Shown here piece by piece: positions 52,545 through 61,500 of a stretch of 64,000 nucleotides of DNA (within the stretch, counting starts at the first letter, position 1; each line of letters begins with the position of its first letter). The notes beneath the pieces were generated by a model that searched no databases, had not been told where the DNA came from, and saw only the letters and a program-made list of their open reading frames with translations. The DNA comes from Azospirillum thiophilum. Its GTDB lineage: Bacteria; Pseudomonadota; Alphaproteobacteria; Azospirillales; Azospirillaceae. The DNA is taken from assembly GCF_001305595.1 (NCBI RefSeq), contig NZ_CP012402.1:1075001-1139000 (forward strand), written 5' to 3'. The position numbers were made by a program, and so were the translations under genes.

Positions 52545-55500
52545 TCACCGCCACGAGGCGGTGATGGCTGTCTCGACCTGAGGATAAACATCGGGATCGA
52601 TGCTCATCGTACCGGCCGGCGGCGGAGCGAACCCCGCCATCGCCTGGACCAGCCGGTCCACCATGGAATCCAGCAGCACGGTTCCATCGGCGGTTTCGAT
52701 GCTGTCCATGTGGTGCTCGGCACCGCTGTACCAGCCGGCGACCGTCACCGTGTCGGCGGTGCCGACCACCTGCACCTCCAGATCGCTGCCCGACTTGCTG
52801 AACCACAGCTGATGGGCATCAATGCCGGCATCGAACACCAGCCGGTCGGTGCCGATGTCGCCGTCATTCTCGACGATGCGGTCACGGCCATCCCCGCGGC
52901 CGAACCGGTAGACATCATCGCCCAGCCCGCCGGCCACCGTGTCGTCCCCTGCCCCGCCGCTCAAGGTGTCGTCGTTGAGGACGGATCTGGACACCACGAC
53001 GCTGTTGGAACCGAAGCCGATGATGTCGGCACGGCCATCGCCGTCGACGTCGGCCACCTGCCGCGGATAGGTGTTTTGAGTGCTCCAGCCGTAATAGCCA
53101 TAGTCGCTGATGCCCAAACGGATCCGACTGAATGTGCCGTCCGCCTGCCCGTACGACACATAGGCCCCATCGGTGGCGAAGCCGACGATGTCCACCCGAC
53201 CATCGCCATTCACATCGGCCAGTTCACGAGGATGGATGTCCTGCGTCTGCCACCCACCTTTGGTTTTGGTGAAATTGTCACTGTAGGCAACGATCATCGG
53301 GGCGAAGGTGCCGTCGGCCCGGCCACGGGCGACGAAGACCTGATCAGCACCGAAACCAACGATGTCGGCCATGCCGTCGCCATCAACGTCTCCCAGAAGA
53401 CGGGGGTAGTCATTTCCGTTGGGCCAGCCGGAACCGGTTGTGAAGCTGCCATTGTAAGCGACCCTGCCAACCCCGAAGGTTCCGTCCGACTGTCCCATGA
53501 CGGTGACCACGGAGGTGCTGGAAAAACCCACGATGTCGGCCATGCCATCACCGTTCACATCCCCAATCAGACGAGGAAATTGGCTCATGCTGGTCCAGGT
53601 GGTGTTGTAGGTGAAATTCCCGCTCAACGCCATTTGTGCGGAAGCGAAGGTGCCATCCGCCTTGCCAAGGGCCACCAGTACTTCGTCATTGGCGAAGCCG
53701 ACGATGTCCATCCGGCCATCGCCATTCACATCGGCCAACTGCCGGGAATTTTGATTCTGGCTGGTCCAGCCGCCATAGCCGGTCGTAAATCCGCCGTTGT
53801 AGGCGACCTGGACCGGTCCGAAGGCACCGTCGGCCTGTCCCAGGGCGATCTGAACCGAGGTGCTGGAGAAGCCGACGATGTCCGCCCGACCATCACCGTT
53901 CACGTCGCCAACCAGGCGGGGGAAGCGGTCCTGGGTCGTCCAGGTAACGGAGAAGGCGCCGTTGAACACCGTCGTCATCGCGTCGAACAGATAGGTGCCT
54001 GTTCCCGACCCTGCATCGCCGATCAAGATGTCGTTGCCGTCACCACCCTCCAGCAAATCCCGGCCGGTACCACCCACCAACGTGTCGGCGCCGGCTCCGC
54101 CGATCAGGCTGTCGTCATCGGCACCGCCGGACAAGATGTCCCCGCCATCGCCGCCGTCGATCGCGTCGTTGCCGTCGCCACCCGACAGGTTATCGTTGCC
54201 GCCGCTGCCCAGCAGGGTGTCGTTGCCCGCCTCGCCATAGGCAACGTCGTAGTCACCGCTTTCCGCAAGGTCGGCCCGGCTGTCCAGCAGGTCGTCGCTG
54301 GCGCCGCCATGCAGTTCGTCGCGGCCCGTACCACCGATCAGCGTGTCGTTGCCGCCCTGGCCGAACAGCATGTCGTTGCCGCCCCGCCCGTCGATCAGGT
54401 CGCCGTTGACATAACCGAACAGCGTGTCGCCGCCCTCGCCGCCAACGGCTTCCAGCCGCAGAGCCGGGTTCGACAGCAGTACCTCAGTCCCGTCCTGGAA
54501 GCGGACCGTCTGCAGATAGTTGCTGCCGTCGCCCACGCCGTTGAAGCGGTTGGAAATGACGACCTGCTCCGTCCGATTGCGGAATTGCAGCACCAGATTG
54601 TTGTCGGAGCGCGCGAAATAAAGCTGGTCGGCCCCGAACCCTTCGCCGAACAGCAGCGTGTCGTTGCCGCCGCCCCCCAGGATGGTGTCCCGACCACCGT
54701 CGTAAATCACCAGATCATCACCGGCACCGGCGTCTATGACATCGTCGCCGGCGCCACCCTGAATGGTGTCGTTGCCCGCCTCGCCCTGGAGAAGGTCGTT
54801 GCCGGCCCCGCCATGGACGACATCGTCCCCGTTGCCGCCTTGAATGCTGTCGTCGCCCGCCTCGCCATGGAGAAGGTCGTTGCCGGCACCGCCATTGAGC
54901 GTATCGTTGCCATCGCCACCGGACAGCTCGTCGGTACCGTCACCACCCGACAGGGCGTCGTTGCCGGTGCCGCCATCGAGCATGTCGTTGCCGGCATCGC
55001 CACTGAGGATATCATTGCCGGCGCCGCCGGACAGCGTGTCGGCGCCGTCGCCGCCCGAAAGGGTGTCGTTACCGGCACCGCCGGACAGCGTGTCGGCACC
55101 GTCGCCGCCCGAAAGGGTGTCGTTACCGGTGCCGCCGTCCAGCGTGTCGTTGCCGGCACCGCCGACAAGGGCATCGGCACCGCCCCCGCCGCGCAGGCTG
55201 TCATCACCGTCTTCGCCGGACAGCGAGTCGTTGCCGATTTCGTCATCGCTGCTGTCGAGCAGATCATTGCCGACGCCGCCATACACCAGATCGCTTCCCG
55301 CCCCGCCATACAGGCTGTCGTCGCCGCCATAGCCATAGATGGCGTCGTTGCCGCCGCCGCCGCGGAGGGTGTCCGAGGCGGCATACCCTTCCAGCGTGCG
55401 GGCTGCCGCATCGTCCCAGGTGTCGATCGCCAGGGCGGGATCGCTCAGGTCGACGGTGCGGCCGTCGTCGAATAACAGGGTTTGCAGATAATTGGCACCA

Positions 55501-58500
55501 TTGCCGGCACCACTGAAGCGGTTGGCGATGACGATACGGTCGGACTTGCCGTTGAAGCGGAGATGCAGGTCGGCACCATAGCGTTCGAACCGCAGGTCGT
55601 CGCGGCTGTAGCCGACGCCGATGGACAGCGTGTCGTTGCCGCCGCCGCCAACCACCGTGTCGGCGCCGCCCTGGTAGAGCACGAGGTCGTCGCCGGCGCC
55701 GGTGACGATCCAATTGGCACCGGCGCCACCGGCCAGCGTGTCGTTGCCATCCTCGCCAAAAAGCGAGTCGGCATCGTCGCCACCCGACAATCTGTCCGCC
55801 CCTGCCCCGCCATAGAGCGTGTCGGTCCCGGCCCCACCCGACAGGCTGTCGTCCCCGGCCTCGCCGTTCAGGTAATCGTTGCCGTCATCGCCGGAGAGGG
55901 TGTCGCTGTCGGCGCCGCCAACCAAGCTATCGGTGCCGGCGCCGCCGGACAGGCTGTCCCGGCCGTCATTGCCCTGGATGGAGTCGTTGCCGGCATTGCC
56001 CTCGATCAGGTCGTCGCCGTCGCCGCCATGGAGCGCGTCGTTGAGGGAACCGCCATAGAGCGTGTCGTTGCCGGCCTGACCATAGGCGGAGTCGCCGCTC
56101 GCCGTCTCGTCCCGGCTGTCGATCAGGTCGTTGCCATCGCCGCCGTAAAGGGCGTCGGTACCGGCGCCGCCATACAGCGTGTCGTCGCCGCCATAGCCAG
56201 AGATGGAGTCGGTACCGCCATTGCCGCGGATGACGTCGCCGGCATTGTAGCCTTCCAGTACATGGCCGGCATCGCTGTCGCGGGTCAGGATCACCAGATC
56301 GGTGCGCGACAGGTCAAACGTGCTGTCGTCGGCAAAGCGCAGGGTCTGTACATAGTTCCCCCCCTCGCCATTGTCCTTGAAGCGGTTGGCGATGACGATC
56401 CGCTTGCCGAGATCGTCGAAGACCAGATGCAGATCATTGCCGAAACGCTCCAGACGCAGGCCGGCCAAGGTATAGCCTTCACCGAAGACCTGTTCGTCGT
56501 TGCCGCCGCCGCCGACGATGGTGTCGGCACCGCCCTCGTACAGGATAGCGTCGTTGCCGGCACCGCCATCGATGTAATTTGCACCGTCGCCACCCGACAG
56601 CGTGTCATTGCCGCCATAGCCATACAGGCTGTCGTTGCCGGCGCCGCCGGTCAGACTGTCGCCCCCCTCGCCACCGTCGAGGGTATCGGCCCCAGCACCG
56701 CCGATCAGCCGGTCCGCACCGGTTCCGCCATAAAGCACGTCATTGCCGTCGCCACCGGTCAGCAAATCGTCGCCGGCATAGCCGTAAACGGTATCATTGC
56801 CGCCAGCACCATCGATGCTGTCGTTGGCCTTGTAACCGTAGAGGATTTCCGCCGTGTCCTGGCCGTGGGTCTCCATCACGATGGTCTGGGCCGCAAGATC
56901 GACACTGCTTCCATCGCCGAATCTCACCGTCTGGACAAAGTTTGCCCCGTCGCCCTCGCCATTGAAACGGCCGGCCAGGATGATCCGGTCGCCGGTGTCG
57001 CGGAAATTCAGGTGGAGATCTGCGCCGATGCGCGAGAGATACATCTGCTCTCGGTTCAGGCCGGCACCCAGTTCCAGCACGTCGGCGCCGCCACCGCCGG
57101 TGATGTTGTCAATCCCCTCGCCTGCGGTAAAGCGGATCAGGTCGTCGCCGGCCCCGCCGTCGATGGTGTCGTTGCCGGCACCGCCGTCGAGCGTGTCGTT
57201 GCCGGCCTGACCATGGAGATAGTCGGCCCCGGCACCGCCGAAGATGGAATCGGCACCATCCTCGCCATAGATGTAGTCGGTGCCGCCGCCGCCGTCGATC
57301 AGGTCGTTTCCAACCCCGCCATAGGCGACGTCGGTGCCGCCGCCACCGTAAATGGTATCGGTGCCGCTGCCGCCATAGGAGGCGTCATTGATCCCGCCAG
57401 CGTTCGGATCGTCGCGGTTGTCGATCAAGTCGTCGCCGGCGCCGCCATGCATCTCGTCGGACCCGGTGCCGCCGAGGATGGTGTCGTTGCCGGCACCGCC
57501 CAGGATGGTGTCGTTGCCGCTGTCGCCCGACAGGCTGTCGTCGCCCTGGCCGCCGCTGAGCGCGTCGTTGCCGGCATCGCCCGCCAATGAATCATTGCCG
57601 ATGGGCCCTTCGACCGCAGGAGGGGGCAAAGCCGCGGAAACACCAAAGCCGCTTGAGTTGCCGAATTTGATCTGCGCACCGCCGACACCCGGAATCGGGA
57701 TTCCGTTGATTTCAGCGCCCGCAAAGAACAGCCCTATGAAGGTCAGGCCACTGTAAGGGAATGTGGCAACCGTCTCCAGCCGCAGAGTTCCAGCGTAATC
57801 CCGATCACGGACCGTGAACACAAGGTCCTGCCACTGGTCATAGCCAATATGGTTATAGACTCCGACGGCCGTGACCGTCGCTTCGCCAACCACGGTATTA
57901 TCCAGCCATACCCTAAGCACCGAGCTGAGCAACCCATAGGTCTGTGCACGGACACGGATTGTAATGGCTTCATTGCCCGTTGTTGATATCTCATCACCCC
58001 AAAGGCGATCTTCGCCGCTTCCACCGGAAACGCTGTCGTTGCCCGCACCGCCATAAACCAGGTCGTTGCCCGATCCACCATCGAGATGATCCGCGCCATC
58101 GCCGCCATGTATACCATCACTGTCGGCCCCACCCGTCAGCGTGTCGTCGCCGCCATAGCCGTACATGGTATCGTTGCCGGCCTGCCCGTCGAGGGTGTCA
58201 CTGACATTGTAGCCCTCCAGCTTCTCGCTTCCGGCACCGCCAATCGTCTGGATCACCAGATCCTTGCGGCTCAGATCCTCCAACGATCCATCGGCGAACC
58301 GCAGCGTCTGGGCATAGGCGGCGCCGTCGCCGGCACCGTTGAAACGGTCCTTGACGATGATCTGGTCGGTGCGGCCGGTGAAGCGCACGTAAAGGTCGTT
58401 GCCAAAGCGGGAGAAATAGAGCTTTGCCTTGTCGAAGGACGCATCCAGCTCGATGACGTCGTTGCCCCCGGTGTTGTAAACGGTGTCCTGGCCGCCATCG

Positions 58501-61500
58501 AAACGGATGAGGTTGCTGCCGGTTCCGCCATAGAGCGTGTTGTTGCCGGCACCGCCGATCAGCGTGTCGTCGCCGGCATCGCCATAGAGCGTGTCGTCCC
58601 CCTCGCCGCCATCCAGCGTGTCGAGGCCGTCGCCACCTTGCAGCAGGTCGAGGCCGATGCCGCCGATCAGCGTGTCGTCGCCCGCCCCGCCAAAGAGCTG
58701 GTCGTTGCCCGCCCCGCCTTCCAGCGTGTCGGCGCCGGCATAGCCATAGACGGTATCGTTGCCGCCAAGCCCCTGGATCAGGTCGCCGACATTGTAGCCC
58801 TCCAATTTCTCCGACCCATCGGTCGCCAGCGTCTCCAGCTTCAGGGTCGGATCGGTCAGGTCCACCTCCTGCCCGTCGGTAAAGACGACCCGCTGGACAT
58901 AGCTCGCCCCGCCGGCCGCGCCGTTGAAGCGGTTCTTCAGCACGATCTCGTCGGCGGCATTGCGGAAACGCAGATAGAGGTCGTTGCCGAAGCGGGCGAA
59001 ATAGAGATCCTCGCGCCTCAACCCGGTGCGGATTTCCAGGACGTCGTTGCCGCCCTCGTTGGTGATGGTGTCGCGCCCGCCACTGTAGCGGATCACATCG
59101 TCGCCCTGACCGGTCAGGATGGTGTTGGCCCCCGAACCGCTTTCCAGCGTGTCCGCCCCGTCGCCGCCCTGCAGGCTGTCGTTGCCATCGCCACCCTGCA
59201 GGCTGTCGTTGCCAGCGTTGCCCTCCAGCCAGTCGCTGCCGGCATTGCCCTCCAACCGGTCGTCGCCGTCGCCACCGGCGAAGGTCTCGCCGGCATCGCC
59301 TCCCAGGATAGTATCGTTTCCCGCCTCGCCATAGGCGACGTTCAGCGAAGCACCGGCTCCGGCATCGTCGCGGTTGTCGATCAGGTCGTCGCCCGCCCCG
59401 CCATAGAATTGGTCAGCACCCAGCCCGCCCAGCATCGTGTCGTCGCCGGCCCCACCGGTCAGACTGTCGTTGCCGTCGCCTCCCTGCAACAGGTCGTTTC
59501 CATCCTCGCCGTCCAACCGGTCGTCGCCGACTGCACCGGTCAGCGTATCGTTGCCCGTCCCGCCATAGAGCTGGTCGTTCCCGCTTCCGCCGTCCAGCAT
59601 GTCGTCACCGGCATAGCCGTAGAGGGTGTCGTTGCCGCCAAGAGCGCTGATGATGTCGCCGACATTGTAGCCCTCCAACGTCTCCGACCAGTCATGCGCC
59701 AGCGTCTCCAGCTTCAGGGTCGGATCGGTCAGATCCACCTCCTGCCCGTCGGCGAAGAGAACGCGCTGGACATAGCTCGCCCCGTCGGCTGCGCCGTTGA
59801 AGCGGTTCTTAAGCACGATCTCGTCGGCGGCATTGCGGAAACGCAGATAGAGATCGTTGCCGAAGCGGGCGAAATACAGATCCTCGCGCCTCAACCCGGT
59901 GCGGATTTCCAGGACGTCGCTGCCGCCCTCGTTGGTGATGGTCTCGTGCCCGCCGCTGTAGCGGATCACATCGTCACCCTGACCGGTCAGGATGGTGTTG
60001 GTTCCAGATCCGCCCTCCAACGTGTCGGCCCCGTCGCCGCCCTGGAGGAAATCGTCACCATCGCCACCCAGCAGGCTATCGTTGCCGACATCGCCGTACA
60101 GCGTGTCGTTGCCGGCATCGCCCGACAGGCTGTCGTTGCCGTCGCCGCCCTCCATGTAATCGGTGCCGGCACCGCCGGCGATCTGGTCGTTGCCAGCTCC
60201 GCCATAGTGAAGGTCGGCATCATCGCCACCGTCCAGCGTGTCGGCGCCGTTGCCGCCTTCCAGCCGGTCGGCCCCGGTGCCGCCGACCAGCCGGTCGTCG
60301 CCGGCACCGCCGAACAGCACGTCGTTGCCGGCTCCGCCATCCAGCAAATCGTCGCCGCCATAGCCAAGGATGGTGTCGGTGCCGCCCAGGCCGCTGACGG
60401 TGTCGTTGGCGTTGTAGCCTTCCAGCGTTTCGTTGAACTCGTTCGCCACCGTTTCCAGCACCAGGGCCGGATCGGTCAGGTCGGCTTCCTGCCCGTCGGC
60501 GAACAGGACGCGCTGGACATAGCTCGTTCCATCGCCGTCACCGTTGAAGCGGCCGGTCAGCACCACCTCGTCGCTGCGGTTGCGGAAGCGCAGATACAGG
60601 TCCTTGCCGAAACGGGCATAATACATGTCCGGCTTGGTCAGCCCGCCACCGATCACCAGAGTGTCGAAGCCGCCTTCGTTGGTGATGGTCTCGCGCCCGC
60701 CGTCGAAGCGGATGGTGTCGTTGCCGCCCCCGGTGAACAGCCTGTCGGTGCCGCCGCCGCCCACCAGCGTGTCGTCGCCATCACCGGCCAACATGCTGTC
60801 GTCGCCGTCGCCCCCTTCCAGCAGGTCATTGCCCACCCCACCGTCCAGCGAGTCGGCCCCCGCCCCGCCGGTCAGGCTGTCGGTGCCGTCGCCGCCCGAC
60901 AGGAAATCGGCACCGTCGCCGCCGGAGAGGAAATCCGCCCCCGCCTCGCCATAGAGGCTGTCGTTGCCGGTTCCGCCCGACAGCGTGTCGTCACCGGTGT
61001 CGCCATATAGGGCGTCGGCACCGTCGCCGCCGTCGGCACTGTCGCTGCCGCCGCCGGCATAGAGGAAATCGTTGCCGGCGCCGCCGTCGAGGCTGTCGTC
61101 ACCGGCATAGCCGTAAATGGTGTCGTTGCCGCCCTGGCCGCGGATGATGTCGCCGACATTGTAGCCCTCCAGCCTTTCGCTGAAGTCGGTCGCCACCGTT
61201 TCCAAGGCGATGTCCTGCGCCGTGACGGCGAACTCCGTGCCATCGGCGAAGCGCAGTTTCTGCACGAAGATGGCCCCGTCGCCAGCCCCGTTGAAGCGGC
61301 CGGTCAGGACGATCTGCTCCACCGAATTGCGGAAGCGGATGTAGAGATCGTTGCCGAAGCGCGCGAAATGGAGGTCGGCGCGGGTGATGCCGGCCCCCAT
61401 CTCCAGGACGTCGGCGCCGCCCTCGTTGGTGAGGGTATCGCTGCCACCGCCATAGCGGATCAGGTCGTCGCCGCCCCCGCTATAGAGCGTGTCGTTGCCG

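Noticed and set aside
52299-55475. A very long open frame on the + strand (1058 codons), with further long ones at 55482-57590 and 58086-61010
   Set aside because: They are antisense to the RTX gene. Repeated GGxGxD codons on the minus strand leave no stops in the opposite frames; the translations are Val/Ala-rich repeats with no start site or family match.
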